Shown here one piece after another: positions 15,179 through 24,515 of a stretch of 64,000 nucleotides of DNA. Position 1 is the first letter of the stretch; the number at the start of each line of letters is the position of its first letter. Where the stretch lies: assembly GCF_051201665.1 (NCBI RefSeq), contig NZ_CP179210.1:310001-374000 (forward strand), in the 5' to 3' direction. Below the pieces are notes generated by a model. It worked only from the letters and a program-made list of their open reading frames with translations. It did not search any database and was not told the DNA's origin. The translations under genes were made by a program, and so were the position numbers. Source of the stretch: Psychrobium sp051201665 (GTDB lineage: Bacteria; Pseudomonadota; Gammaproteobacteria; Enterobacterales; Psychrobiaceae).

Positions 15179-17863
15179 ATGTTTCAACGTAAGATATTAA
15201 CTTGTGCAGTGCTTTCTGCATTAGGTGCAATGTCATATAGCGCAGTTGCCGCTGAAGAAAAAAAGAACAAAAGCAAGAGCAAGATCGAAACCATTCAAGT
15301 CACCGCGACTAAGCGAGCTGCCAATATCCAAGAAGTACCTGTTGCTGTTTCTGCACTAAGCGGTGACGCAATGGACAACTTGGGTATCGATAATTTCCAA
15401 GATTATGTTGAGTTCTTACCTAACGTTGTTTTCCAAGGAACGGGTCCAGGACAAAATGAAGTGTATATTCGTGGTGCAGCAACAACGCAAACGGGTATCG
15501 CTGTATCTTCGGTACAAGCCCTCCAGCCTTCAGTAGCAATTTATTTAGATGAGCAGCCGGTATCAATGCAAGGCCGTAATCTTGATATTTATGCGACTGA
15601 CATCGAACGTGTTGAAGTATTGCCGGGACCTCAAGGCACGTTATTTGGTGCGAGCTCTCAGGCGGGTACTGTTCGTCTTATTTCTAAAAAGCCAAACCAT
15701 AGTGATTTTGAAGCGGGTTTCGATCTTAATACTGGTTTTACCAAAGGCGGTGATTTAAGTAATGCGGTTGAAGGCTATTTCAACTTGCCAATTAACGATG
15801 ATCTAGCATTTCGTGTTGCTGCTTATTCAGACCATCAAGGTGGCTGGTTAGATAACGTCGAGAATATTCCTGGCCAAGGCGGTTACATTGGTAGCACTGT
15901 ACATATCGATCGCATTTCTGGTGGTGTATTAAAAGATGCTAAGAATACGCCAAACCAAGCGCCAACTAATTCAGATTTAGTAGAAGATAACTTTAATGAC
16001 GCAACGTATGCAGGTGCGCGTTTTGGTTTGTCTTACTTGTTTAATGATGATTGGAAGATCTTATTACAACACACTGCTCAAACATTAGAGACAGAGGGTG
16101 TATTTGGTTACGATCCTTCTTATGACGACGAAGAAAGCACGAGTCGATTTGTGCCAGAAAAGAACCAAGATACTTTTGGTTTAACAACGTGGACATTAGA
16201 AGGGCGTTTAGCACAACTTGATATCGTATATGCTGGTGGTTATTTAGATCGTCAAATCGATGCAACAGTTGATTATACCGGTTACACCAATGGCGGTGCA
16301 TTCTCAGCGTTCTACGCTTGTAGCTACAGCGGCGATGTGCAAGACGAGCAATGTTATGATCCAACAGGTTATTATCTAGAAGAGACTGACGTTAAACGCT
16401 TCACTCAAGAATTACGCTTTAACACTTCAGCAGATAATGTATGGCGTGTTACCGCGGGTATTTATTACGATACACAAGAGCTTGGTACTGTCGGTCAGTT
16501 CCAATTAGGTACTGAAGGAAAATTCCCTAATGGCGTTTGGGGTCCTGGTGGAGTAACAGTAACAGGCGAAGGGACTAATAATGGCGGCAAGCCATTTGCT
16601 AAAGAAACCAGCTTTGTTAATGACATTACTCACGAAATAAACCAAGTAGCCGTATTCGGTCAATTTGAATATGATTTAACTGAGACTGTTACAGCAAGCC
16701 TTGGTGCTCGATGGTATGAGATTGAAGATATTTATACCGGTGCAACAACGTCGCAAAATAATGGCGGTGTCACCAAGCAAATTCGTGCCTTGGGTGGCTC
16801 TGATCAAGATATCTTAGATTTCTTTGGTGCTGAGAATGGCCAAGCCATTATCGACGCAGTAGCAGCAGGCGATTTACAAAACGACCTATTGAGCTCTGAC
16901 GGCGTGCTTAAAGTTGACGATGTTATTTACAAGCTATCAGTTAACTGGAAAGCCGACGATAACCTAATGTTCTTTGCTAACTACTCACAAGGATTCCGTC
17001 CGCCAGTAACGGCGAGAACAGGTGGCCAATTAGCAAGTAATCAAACGCCAGGCTCGGCATTTGAAAACTATCGTATTCCTGTTTATTCACTAACGGATGA
17101 ACTTGATAACTACGAGATTGGCATGAAGGGCGATTTCTTAGATGATACGTTGCGTATTAATGCAACGGCTTACAGCTCTGAAATTAACGATCTTCAAACA
17201 TCACGCTTTGATCCAACCAACATCGCCTTCTTCTACTTTACTGACAATGTTGGTACTGCAGATATTAAAGGGTTAGATGCTGATTTCACGTGGCAGTTAA
17301 CGGACAACTTCGTATTAAGCGGCGCATTTAGCTTATTGGATACGGAAATTACCGAACTTAACAGCACCATGACTAACTTGTCGGCGCCATTGGGGAGTGA
17401 ATTACCTTACACGTCTGAATTGTCTGGTAACTTAAGAGCACGTTATTTCTACGAGCTTAGCAACGGCTGGGAAGGCTACGTAAATGGTTCGGTAACTTAT
17501 ACTGGCGATCGTCTATCTGGCATGTTTGCTAACGCCTACGTGTCTGAAGATACGCACAAGTTAGTGTACGGAAAAGGTACTGGCCTTAAGATTGAGCAAG
17601 AAATTGCGGCGGGTCAATATCAAGGCGTTACCTACAAAGACAGTGATGGCAATGACTTTGCTGGTGGCCGCTATGTTGCAAAAGCCTACTCTATTGCTAA
17701 TTTAGCATTTGGTGTATCGAACGAAGAATGGAAAGCCGAGCTTTATATCGATAACTTGTTTGATAAGCGAGCGCAGCTTTACATTGATGAGCAACAGTTC
17801 ACGCCAAAAGTTATTACTAACAGACCGCGCACCATCGGTGTTCGTTTCTCTTACGACTTATAA
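15179..17863 (+). CDS. TonB-dependent outer-membrane receptor
   Basis: 894-residue gated channel. It has a signal peptide (cut near AVA at residue 24), a TonB-box-like IETIQVTATKR, a plug with QEVPVAVSAL, RVEVLPGPQGTLFGASSQAGTVRLISKKP, and a barrel ending in RTIGVRFSYDL. The start has GGGAGA 5 bases upstream. This subtype, with the VPVAVSAL and GPQGTLFG blocks, is common in Alteromonadales and sphingomonads and is not clearly tied to siderophores. A terminator and then a TPR-sulfotransferase gene follow on the same strand, a pairing I recall as frequent in marine Alteromonadales. Substrate unknown. Confidence 0.94.
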   Translation: MFQRKILTCAVLSALGAMSYSAVAAEEKKNKSKSKIETIQVTATKRAANIQEVPVAVSALSGDAMDNLGIDNFQDYVEFLPNVVFQGTGPGQNEVYIRGAATTQTGIAVSSVQALQPSVAIYLDEQPVSMQGRNLDIYATDIERVEVLPGPQGTLFGASSQAGTVRLISKKPNHSDFEAGFDLNTGFTKGGDLSNAVEGYFNLPINDDLAFRVAAYSDHQGGWLDNVENIPGQGGYIGSTVHIDRISGGVLKDAKNTPNQAPTNSDLVEDNFNDATYAGARFGLSYLFNDDWKILLQHTAQTLETEGVFGYDPSYDDEESTSRFVPEKNQDTFGLTTWTLEGRLAQLDIVYAGGYLDRQIDATVDYTGYTNGGAFSAFYACSYSGDVQDEQCYDPTGYYLEETDVKRFTQELRFNTSADNVWRVTAGIYYDTQELGTVGQFQLGTEGKFPNGVWGPGGVTVTGEGTNNGGKPFAKETSFVNDITHEINQVAVFGQFEYDLTETVTASLGARWYEIEDIYTGATTSQNNGGVTKQIRALGGSDQDILDFFGAENGQAIIDAVAAGDLQNDLLSSDGVLKVDDVIYKLSVNWKADDNLMFFANYSQGFRPPVTARTGGQLASNQTPGSAFENYRIPVYSLTDELDNYEIGMKGDFLDDTLRINATAYSSEINDLQTSRFDPTNIAFFYFTDNVGTADIKGLDADFTWQLTDNFVLSGAFSLLDTEITELNSTMTNLSAPLGSELPYTSELSGNLRARYFYELSNGWEGYVNGSVTYTGDRLSGMFANAYVSEDTHKLVYGKGTGLKIEQEIAAGQYQGVTYKDSDGNDFAGGRYVAKAYSIANLAFGVSNEEWKAELYIDNLFDKRAQLYIDEQQFTPKVITNRPRTIGVRFSYDL

Positions 17864-17880
17864 AACAATCTAGTACTTGT

Positions 17881-17922
17881 AAAACAAGCTACTCACGATA
17901 AAGTGACTAGCTTGTTTTTATT
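17881..17922 (+). terminator. Strong Rho-independent terminator
   Basis: AAAACAAGCTA (17881-17891) pairs with TAGCTTGTTTT (17908-17918), with an inner CTCAC/GTGA pairing and a T-rich tail. It lies between the TonB-dependent receptor and the sulfotransferase gene, so the downstream gene is attenuated or has its own promoter. Confidence 0.82.
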
Positions 17923-17947
17923 TCTACTTCTTATTAAATAGTTACTT

Positions 17948-19924
17948 ATGCCTACACCATCATTAAAAGACATTAAATCAGCACTGCAATCTGGTCAATT
18001 TGAACCTGCTCATGTGCTTATTTCAGCAGCGTTACAACAGAAAGATTTATCCGACAGTGACACTCATGAGTTACTTTATTTAAACGCCGTAGCCTTGCGG
18101 TATTTAAATAAACTAACTGCGGCATTCGATGCCACCAAACAGTTACTAGCATTACAGCCAAATAATGGCCGCGCCTTTCAAGAGCAAGCCTATTGTTTAC
18201 TTGCCTCTAAGGATATCAAAGGCGCGCTAATGGCCTTTCATAAAGCGGTTGAATACAACCCAGCGTTGATTGCGTCATGGCAGCAAATTGTGGCCTTGTT
18301 CAAGGCGCAGCAACACCAAAATTATCAACCCGCGTTAAATCAGTTTAAATTGCTAAAAGCGTTGCCAGCACCTGTACTTGGTGCGATGGATTTAATGCAC
18401 GAAGGTAAGTTGTACAAAGCAGAACAGGTATGTCGTAATTTCTTACAGAAAAACAGACACCAAGTTGATGCAATGTGTTTGCTTGCTGAAATTGGTTTGA
18501 AACTTAAAGTGTACGACGACGCTGAATTTTTGCTGGAAAGTTGTGTTGATTTATACCCTGATAACGAACACGCCAAGGCGTTGTACGTTAACATTCTCAA
18601 TCGTTTAGGGAAATTCAAACAGGGGGCGCAACACGCTGAGGAATTTTTAGCGCAGTTTACTGCTCAGCCAGCGTTAGTGATTACAGTCAAAGCAACCTTG
18701 GCTAATTGTTATATCAACTTGGGCGAATTAACGCGTGGCCAAGAGATTTATCAGGCTATCTTAGCGCAGTCTCCTGAGCGAAACGGTATTCATGTTCAGC
18801 TCGGACATGCCCATAAAACCGCTGGTAATTACGACTTGGCCGTGGCCGCTTATCAACAGGGCTATGACCAAAAGAATGATTATGGTGACGCTTATTGGAG
18901 CTTGGCTAATATCAAAACCTATCAGTTTTCTGATGATGAATTAGCACAGATGCAGCAGGTGTTATCGCAAGAAGGAGTCAATGTTGACGATCGCGTCCAT
19001 ATCAATTTCTCGCTCGGTAAAGCCTTTGAAGATCGCAAAGAATTTTCACGCTCATTCGATTTCTATCAACAAGGCAACGCACTAAAAAAACAAAGCATTG
19101 GCTATGATGCTGCAAAATCTACCGCATTGATTGACCAGCAGATAAAACATTGCACCAAGGCGTTGTTTGAACAACGCAGTAACGTTGGAAATAGCGCGGC
19201 TGATCCTATTTTTATTCTTGGATTACCACGCGCAGGTTCGACGCTGCTAGAACAAATCATTGCATCGCACTCGCAAGTTGATGGCACGATGGAGCTACAT
19301 AATATTCTGGGTACCGCGTTAAAATTGCGAGGACGCATTGTTAATGATGAACCACAATACCCTAAAAATTTGTCGGAGCTATCAGACCAACAGTTGAAAC
19401 AGTTAGGCGATAATTTTATGCGGGACACACAGCCATATCGCCAAAATGCACCTTTCTTCATTGATAAAATGCCGAATAACTTCATTCACATTGGCCTCAT
19501 TAAATTGATTTTACCCAATGCTAAGATCATTGATGCGCGTCGTGAACCTATGGCCTGTTGTTTCAGTGGTTTCAAACAGTTATTTGGTGAAGGGCAAGAT
19601 TTTAGTTATGGCTTGTCAGATATTGCGACTTACTATCAAGATTATTTACGACTGATGGATCATTGGGATCAAGTGATGCCGGGGGCAGTATTGCGAGTTC
19701 AACATGAGGAATTAGTTCATGATTTTGAAAACCAAGTACGCCGTATCTTAGACTATTGCCAATTACCGTTTGAGCAATCGTGTTTAGAGTTTTATAACAC
19801 CAAGCGAAATATTTATACGCCAAGCGCCCAGCAAGTTAGGCAGCCTATTAGTACTAAAGGCTTAACTCAATGGCAGAACTTTGAACCCTATCTTGGTGAG
19901 TTGAAAGCTACATTGGAAAGTTAA
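17948..19924 (+). CDS. TPR-repeat sulfotransferase family protein
   Basis: 658 residues. The N-terminal 380 or so hold tetratricopeptide-like helical repeats (for example LNAVALRYLNKLTAAFDATK, NGRAFQEQAYCLLASKD, GIHVQLGHAHKTAGNYDLAV). The C-terminal part is a PAPS-dependent sulfotransferase: the phosphosulfate loop LGLPRAGSTLLEQIIASH starts near residue 422 and KMPNNFIHIGLI follows. No signal peptide is seen, so it is probably cytoplasmic. Acceptor unknown; TPR-sulfotransferases next to TonB-dependent receptors are common in this order, but the link is unexplained. It is 13 bp upstream of a PepSY fragment. Confidence 0.88.
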   Translation: MPTPSLKDIKSALQSGQFEPAHVLISAALQQKDLSDSDTHELLYLNAVALRYLNKLTAAFDATKQLLALQPNNGRAFQEQAYCLLASKDIKGALMAFHKAVEYNPALIASWQQIVALFKAQQHQNYQPALNQFKLLKALPAPVLGAMDLMHEGKLYKAEQVCRNFLQKNRHQVDAMCLLAEIGLKLKVYDDAEFLLESCVDLYPDNEHAKALYVNILNRLGKFKQGAQHAEEFLAQFTAQPALVITVKATLANCYINLGELTRGQEIYQAILAQSPERNGIHVQLGHAHKTAGNYDLAVAAYQQGYDQKNDYGDAYWSLANIKTYQFSDDELAQMQQVLSQEGVNVDDRVHINFSLGKAFEDRKEFSRSFDFYQQGNALKKQSIGYDAAKSTALIDQQIKHCTKALFEQRSNVGNSAADPIFILGLPRAGSTLLEQIIASHSQVDGTMELHNILGTALKLRGRIVNDEPQYPKNLSELSDQQLKQLGDNFMRDTQPYRQNAPFFIDKMPNNFIHIGLIKLILPNAKIIDARREPMACCFSGFKQLFGEGQDFSYGLSDIATYYQDYLRLMDHWDQVMPGAVLRVQHEELVHDFENQVRRILDYCQLPFEQSCLEFYNTKRNIYTPSAQQVRQPISTKGLTQWQNFEPYLGELKATLES

Positions 19925-19937
19925 AATAATACCATAT

Positions 19938-20396
19938 ATGGCATTGTCGGTAATTGCCTTTAATTGGCAAGCGCCTGTAAAAACACTGCTTGAAACGGCA
20001 ATGATGGATAATATTGAATCCCGTCCTATCGTTGATTATACAGCGAACAAGGGAGCGAAAAGGCTTGCGGTTAGCAAGCTTGTTAACAATGGTGTTAGTG
20101 CATTAGCTGATGGTGTTTTGTATCGTATTTATTTATCAACCGCACAGCAGCCTCTAAGACTGCGTATAAAAATCCCCCGCGAAACACATGCATATAGCTG
20201 GGTTTGGATAGAACCAACATCTGGTGAGGTACTTAGTAGCTACAATGGTGAGCGTGCTAATTTAGTCACCCAAACTTGGCGTTTTAAATACAAATTTCAC
20301 ATTGGTCAATTCATCAGTCCTCACATGGAATGGCTGTGGTTAGCTTTCTGCTTGATACCCTTAGTATTGCTGTTTACCGGCTTATGGGTAAACTAA
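19938..20396 (+). CDS. PepSY-associated membrane protein, N-terminally truncated
   Basis: 152 residues resembling only the C-terminal third of PepSY-TM iron-uptake-associated proteins: a PepSY-like segment (YRIYLSTAQQ, VWIEPTSGEVLSSY), then the FHIGQFISPHMEW stretch and one final membrane helix (LWLAFCLIPLVLLFTGLW). Full-length members are about 350-500 residues with two or three further helices; the intact sulfotransferase gene ends 13 bp upstream, so the missing part is not present. No good ribosome site precedes the ATG at 19938. It may be a decayed remnant or a minimal single-domain protein. It is convergent with the TonB2 cluster. Confidence 0.5.
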   Translation: MALSVIAFNWQAPVKTLLETAMMDNIESRPIVDYTANKGAKRLAVSKLVNNGVSALADGVLYRIYLSTAQQPLRLRIKIPRETHAYSWVWIEPTSGEVLSSYNGERANLVTQTWRFKYKFHIGQFISPHMEWLWLAFCLIPLVLLFTGLWVN

Positions 20397-20412
20397 AACG
20401 CCGCAAGCGTGG

Positions 20413-21798
20413 TTAAGACTCTTGTGCTTTTAGCCGTTTTAAAACGGCAATGTTTTTGTCAATATTCACTTTATTGTTACTAAGTGGTTTAAGCTTTTCT
20501 AGATAGGCTAAGGCTTTGTCGTAATATTCTTGTTCTAATGCTATTTGTGCTAGCCCAGCTAATGCTGGCTTAATAAAATTAGGGAATACCTGTGCACGTT
20601 GATAATAAAGCTGAGCGCGTGAAAATTGTTGTTTTGATTGGTAATGCTGCGCCAGTTTGATTAAGACACCGGCTTGATTGGGATTTAGGTCTAACGACTT
20701 CTTAAAGTGCTTAACCGCTCGTTCGGTATTATTCTTTTCTTGAGCTGAACCTAACGCCGCGTAATAGAGACTTTGTTGCGGTTTAGAGAGGTTAGTTACC
20801 CCTTTGATACTCGCCAAAATGCGATTAGCTTGCTTGATTTCGCCTTCGCTAATTAACCAGTTAATTGCTGAATTAATTGGTGTAAATGCTTGTGGATTGT
20901 GGGCTGAAATTGCTATTAGCAAATCAGCGGCACGTGTCATACTGCCAGCAGATAAATGCAGTTGTGCGGTGCTCAATAAATTACTGGACGCTGTTTCACC
21001 ATGACGCAGTGCCATTTCCATACTTGTTAATGCTTTTGAGTTTTCATTATTTGCTAGCGTGATCTGCGCTCGTTGTAACCATAGTCGTTTGTCATCAGGT
21101 GTTTCATTGATGAGCTCATCAACCATATTGAGGGCGGCTTGGTTGTTACCTGCACGTTGCAGAGCATACAATAATCCATGCTTCCATTGGTTGTTATTAG
21201 GATCGAGCAATAGTGCCTGTTGATAACCTGCTATCGCTGACCACGCAGAGCCTTGTTCAAGGTTGATGTAGGCTAGTTGACCGAAAAATTGTGGATCCTG
21301 TACGCCGTTTTCAATTGCTTTTGTTAAGTGATGCTGCGCTTTTTTAAGTTGTTTCTTTTGCAAATAAAGCGCGGCCAAAGTGCGATGCACACGCAACAAA
21401 TTGGGCGCTTTTTCAAGGACGGCTAATAAAGCCTGTTCAGCCTTATCAGGTTGTTTAGCGGCTAGGTAAACTTGACCTGTCATTAGCAATAAGCCAGTAC
21501 TTTTTTCTACATTACTGTTGTTTTTTAATAGCTCAATAACTTTTGAATATTGCTTAGCATCAAGTAGTGGCTTGATGGCAACAGATAGTTCGTATTCGTT
21601 AGGAGCTAGTTTTGTACTGCCTGTCTGAGGCAATGCATTGGTGAGATTAAATGTGAAAGTCGGCGGCTCGAGTTCGACTTCGATTGCTTGTGCTGAGACA
21701 GACAACGTTGTGACTAACAGGGCTGAAACACACAGGGACAAATTCAATGCAGTGAAAATTGAGCGCAATTGGTGGTGTATGGCAGGTATAATTTTCAT
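20413..21798 (-). CDS. TPR-repeat periplasmic protein of the TonB2 cluster
   Basis: 461 residues with a signal-anchor or signal peptide (hydrophobic 20-36, SAQA) and about ten tetratricopeptide-like repeats (TGLLLMTGQVYLAAKQPDKAEQ, RVHRTLAALYLQKKQLKKAQ, NQAGVLIKLAQHYQSKQQ). It is the last gene of the DUF3450-TolQ-ExbB-ExbD-TonB series, and its ATG overlaps the tonB stop (ATGA), so translation is coupled. A TPR protein in this position is typical of Vibrio TonB2 clusters, where it is thought to assist the TonB complex. The precise role is not known. Confidence 0.85.
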   Translation of the reverse strand: MKIIPAIHHQLRSIFTALNLSLCVSALLVTTLSVSAQAIEVELEPPTFTFNLTNALPQTGSTKLAPNEYELSVAIKPLLDAKQYSKVIELLKNNSNVEKSTGLLLMTGQVYLAAKQPDKAEQALLAVLEKAPNLLRVHRTLAALYLQKKQLKKAQHHLTKAIENGVQDPQFFGQLAYINLEQGSAWSAIAGYQQALLLDPNNNQWKHGLLYALQRAGNNQAALNMVDELINETPDDKRLWLQRAQITLANNENSKALTSMEMALRHGETASSNLLSTAQLHLSAGSMTRAADLLIAISAHNPQAFTPINSAINWLISEGEIKQANRILASIKGVTNLSKPQQSLYYAALGSAQEKNNTERAVKHFKKSLDLNPNQAGVLIKLAQHYQSKQQFSRAQLYYQRAQVFPNFIKPALAGLAQIALEQEYYDKALAYLEKLKPLSNNKVNIDKNIAVLKRLKAQES

Positions 21799-22430
21799 GA
21801 TTTTTTAAATTCCACGGGCCAAATAAATCTGGCGGCTACAGTTTGACCGTCTTTAGTTGGCGGGGTAAAACGCGAGCGCTTGATGAGGGTTGTGATCGCT
21901 TTGGTTAATGCCTTTTGATGAGGTGATTCAACGCTAAGTAATTTAGGTCTGCCTGACTCATCAATGAAAACATCTAACTTTACCGTGACCTTATTGATGC
22001 CTTGGCTCATTAACGTTCTCGGGTAATTGGTTTTAGTGCGGGTCAATAAACTCGGCAGGCTATCTAATTCGTTAAGGCCAAATGCTTGCCAATCAACGCT
22101 GAGTGAATTACTAAAATCTACGTCCATTTGCATAGTCACCGGAGGCGGGGTGAGTTGTAGCTGCGGCTTTTCTACTTCAACCAATGCAACGTCCATCGCT
22201 GCACCATCACCTTCAAGGCTTAGATTTAAACTTTGTTCAACCTGAACACTTTGTTGTGGCGGCGGTGGAGGAGGCGGTGGTGGTAAGGCAGCGACGTGAA
22301 CTTCACGTACCAAAACTTGTGGTTCTACTTGTTTGGCAAACCATTGGTTCACAAAAAGCAAAGCAATAGCCAATAGCATGAAACCACTGGTTAATAACAA
22401 GGTATAGAAGTGATGACGTTTAATCTTCAT
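21795..22430 (-). CDS. tonB: TonB-family energy transducer (TonB2-like)
   Basis: 211-residue protein joining the inner-membrane proton motor to TonB-dependent receptors. One N-terminal membrane helix (about residues 8-28), a proline run (ALPPPPPPPPPQQ, residues 50-60), and a compact C-terminal TonB domain (YPRTLMSQGINKVTVKLDVF, then RFTPPTKDGQTVAARF). The short periplasmic linker is typical of TonB2 rather than TonB1. Spaced 3 bp after exbD, and overlapping the TPR gene by 4 bp. It is the only TonB in the window and may serve the receptors here. Confidence 0.9.
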   Translation of the reverse strand: MKIKRHHFYTLLLTSGFMLLAIALLFVNQWFAKQVEPQVLVREVHVAALPPPPPPPPPQQSVQVEQSLNLSLEGDGAAMDVALVEVEKPQLQLTPPPVTMQMDVDFSNSLSVDWQAFGLNELDSLPSLLTRTKTNYPRTLMSQGINKVTVKLDVFIDESGRPKLLSVESPHQKALTKAITTLIKRSRFTPPTKDGQTVAARFIWPVEFKKS

Positions 22431-22433
22431 GGC

Positions 22434-22835
22434 TTATTGTAAGGTCGCAATATTAACACTTGCAGCGCCACCTAATTTACTTTCATCAATCACTTGAATG
22501 AGCAAATCGGTAGTAACGAGTTTATCTGCCTGAATGACCACAGGACGAGATTGACCGCCGAGTAAACCCTTGACGGTATTACGCACACCAGCAACGCCGA
22601 TAACGCTGCCGTCGTAAATGACATCACCGCCATTGGTGATGGCTAACATAATAATATTTCGCTCCAACTTTTTAGTCGATAACGCCTGTGGTTTGTCTAC
22701 TTCAACGCCGGTTTCTTTAACAAACACCGTGGTAACAATAAAGAATATTAGCAAGATAAAGACAACATCGAGCAGTGGTGATAAGTCGATTGTTTGCTGT
22801 TGTTCTTCTAATCGCTGCTGCAAACTAGCACGCAT
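22434..22835 (-). CDS. exbD: ExbD-family biopolymer transporter
   Basis: 133 residues with one membrane helix (about 20-40: LLDVVFILLIFFIVTTVFV) carrying the conserved proton-path aspartate of the PLLDVVFILLIFF motif, then a periplasmic domain ending SVNIATLQ. Works with ExbB and TonB. Its start lies inside the end of the exbB gene (11-bp overlap), indicating coupled translation in the TonB2 operon. Confidence 0.92.
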   Translation of the reverse strand: MRASLQQRLEEQQQTIDLSPLLDVVFILLIFFIVTTVFVKETGVEVDKPQALSTKKLERNIIMLAITNGGDVIYDGSVIGVAGVRNTVKGLLGGQSRPVVIQADKLVTTDLLIQVIDESKLGGAASVNIATLQ

Positions 22836-23208
22836 GGTTTAATGCCTCGTTTGCTTGCAGTTTTTTGTAATAACTCAGTAACAGCCAGCCGGGAACTGCG
22901 ATAACTAACCCTAATTGTGTTGTCCAAAGAGCGCTTGCAATGCCTTGGGTTAAGACACTGGTTTCTCCCATTCCTTCGCCTTGTGACATTGCTGTAAATG
23001 CGTCTAACAAACCGATGATGGTGCCCAATAAACCGAGCAAGGGTAAGGCGCCAACGCAAATCGTAATAGCGTCAGTCCATGCTCGATGACTCGCGTCATA
23101 CAAGCCCGATTTTGCGCGAATGGTAAAGAAAATAATCTGATAATACGTAAAGAAGCCTAGGCCTAAAATGGCCCATATGATGATGCTATCAAACGTTTGA
23201 ATATTCAT
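22825..23208 (-). CDS. exbB: ExbB/TolQ-family proton channel, short form
   Basis: 127 residues with three membrane helices; the core LPLLGLLGTIIGLLDAF and GIASALWTTQLGLVIAVPGWLL are the MotA/TolQ/ExbB channel motifs. ExbB2 of Vibrio is nearer 170-180 residues, so this is a compact version, though the motifs are intact. It starts directly after the TolQ/TtpC gene and overlaps exbD by 11 bp. Confidence 0.9.
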   Translation of the reverse strand: MNIQTFDSIIIWAILGLGFFTYYQIIFFTIRAKSGLYDASHRAWTDAITICVGALPLLGLLGTIIGLLDAFTAMSQGEGMGETSVLTQGIASALWTTQLGLVIAVPGWLLLSYYKKLQANEALNHAC

Positions 23209-24513
23209 TTAAGCCGCCTTTGGTAATGATTTAGTGGAGGTTTGGCTAAGTTGTACCGCGCAGCTTTCTAAGCCGCCGTAATAAGTTTTTACTTTTCGCG
23301 ACAGTAATGCGTGCATTAGCAGTGCAGGAATCGCAACAACAAGACCTAACTCTGTAGTGACTAGCGCTTCAGAAATTCCCCCAGAAACAGCGGATGCATC
23401 GCCAGCGCCGAACAGCGTCATTAGCTTAAAAGTTTCGATCATGCCGCTAACAGTGCCAAGTAAGCCGAGTAATGGCGACACTGCAGCAGTGATCGCAATC
23501 GCGCCTAGCCAGTATTCCAATGTGTGTTTTTGCATTAACAATGCTGAAAAAAGTTGATCGTCACGTTGTTGTCCTGGTGGTGATTTCAATGTGATATCAA
23601 TAAGTTGGCGCTGCATTCCTTTGACTTGTTCCGCAAACTGATTAAGTTGAGAAGCGTCATTGCCGTCAATATGGCTAAGGCGCTCGGCAAGTGCTGGTAA
23701 TAAGGTGGGTAGGCGGATAAGTTGCGCGCCTTTCGCCAATGAAATGAGTAAAGCAAATATGCCAAAGGCAATGATCGGTAGCACCCAGATCCCGCCTTTC
23801 TCGACATGACTAACTACCGACTCTTGCGACTGGGCAATTTTAAGGGCGCGGGTTAGGGTTGGATCAAAACTGATTTGTGCCTGCTGTCCTTTTGCCAGTA
23901 GATTAAGCTGCTTAAATTCGTCGTTACCTAGCAGTAATCCTTGCTTAGTCATTGTTGGTTCGTGAGCTAAGAAACCAGCTTGTTGGTTTGTTTGATCGAT
24001 AAACCATGACACTGGGCCAATGGCTAATGTTGATAGCGGCTTAATTGCACCATCTTGTGCGACGACACTAGTGGTTTGCCACTGTGGATTTAAGTGACTG
24101 CGCAGGCGATTAAAGGCACTGCTTAGTGTGGCAAGGCTCTCGTTGCTAAATGCATCGCCAGTCGATTGTGGCATCTTTTGCTGCTGGCTAAAACGCGCTA
24201 ATAAATTCCGTTGATAGGTGTCTTGTTGTTGCCAAGTTGCTAAGCGCTTTTCTAATGTCGTTAGGCTTAATGTTTGCTCGTCCATTAAACGACGAGCAGC
24301 GCTGGTTTTTTTACGCAGGCTTACAACCGCTTGTTCAGCATCATGAGTTTGGCGATTGAGCTGAGCACTTTGCTTTGCAATGTTTGACTGCGTTTTATTA
24401 AGGGCGGTTTGCGCTTTCTTAATATCGTTAACCAGATCTGATTCAACTGACGCCACGCTCACATGACTATAAGCAAGTGTTAGAAATAAAAGTGATGCAG
24501 ATAAGTATTTCAT
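23209..24513 (-). CDS. TtpC-like MotA/TolQ/ExbB channel protein
   Basis: 434 residues: a signal peptide (to about residue 22), a long coiled-coil periplasmic region (about 25-110), then membrane helices and the channel core (SPLLGLLGTVSGMIETFKLM, GISEALVTTELGLVVAIPALL). This architecture is the TtpC component needed by the Vibrio TonB2 system for iron uptake. The stop abuts exbB, and DUF3450 lies 2 bp upstream, so all six genes form one operon under the Fur-like site at 25329. Confidence 0.88.
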   Translation of the reverse strand: MKYLSASLLFLTLAYSHVSVASVESDLVNDIKKAQTALNKTQSNIAKQSAQLNRQTHDAEQAVVSLRKKTSAARRLMDEQTLSLTTLEKRLATWQQQDTYQRNLLARFSQQQKMPQSTGDAFSNESLATLSSAFNRLRSHLNPQWQTTSVVAQDGAIKPLSTLAIGPVSWFIDQTNQQAGFLAHEPTMTKQGLLLGNDEFKQLNLLAKGQQAQISFDPTLTRALKIAQSQESVVSHVEKGGIWVLPIIAFGIFALLISLAKGAQLIRLPTLLPALAERLSHIDGNDASQLNQFAEQVKGMQRQLIDITLKSPPGQQRDDQLFSALLMQKHTLEYWLGAIAITAAVSPLLGLLGTVSGMIETFKLMTLFGAGDASAVSGGISEALVTTELGLVVAIPALLMHALLSRKVKTYYGGLESCAVQLSQTSTKSLPKAA

Positions 24514-24515
24514 TA

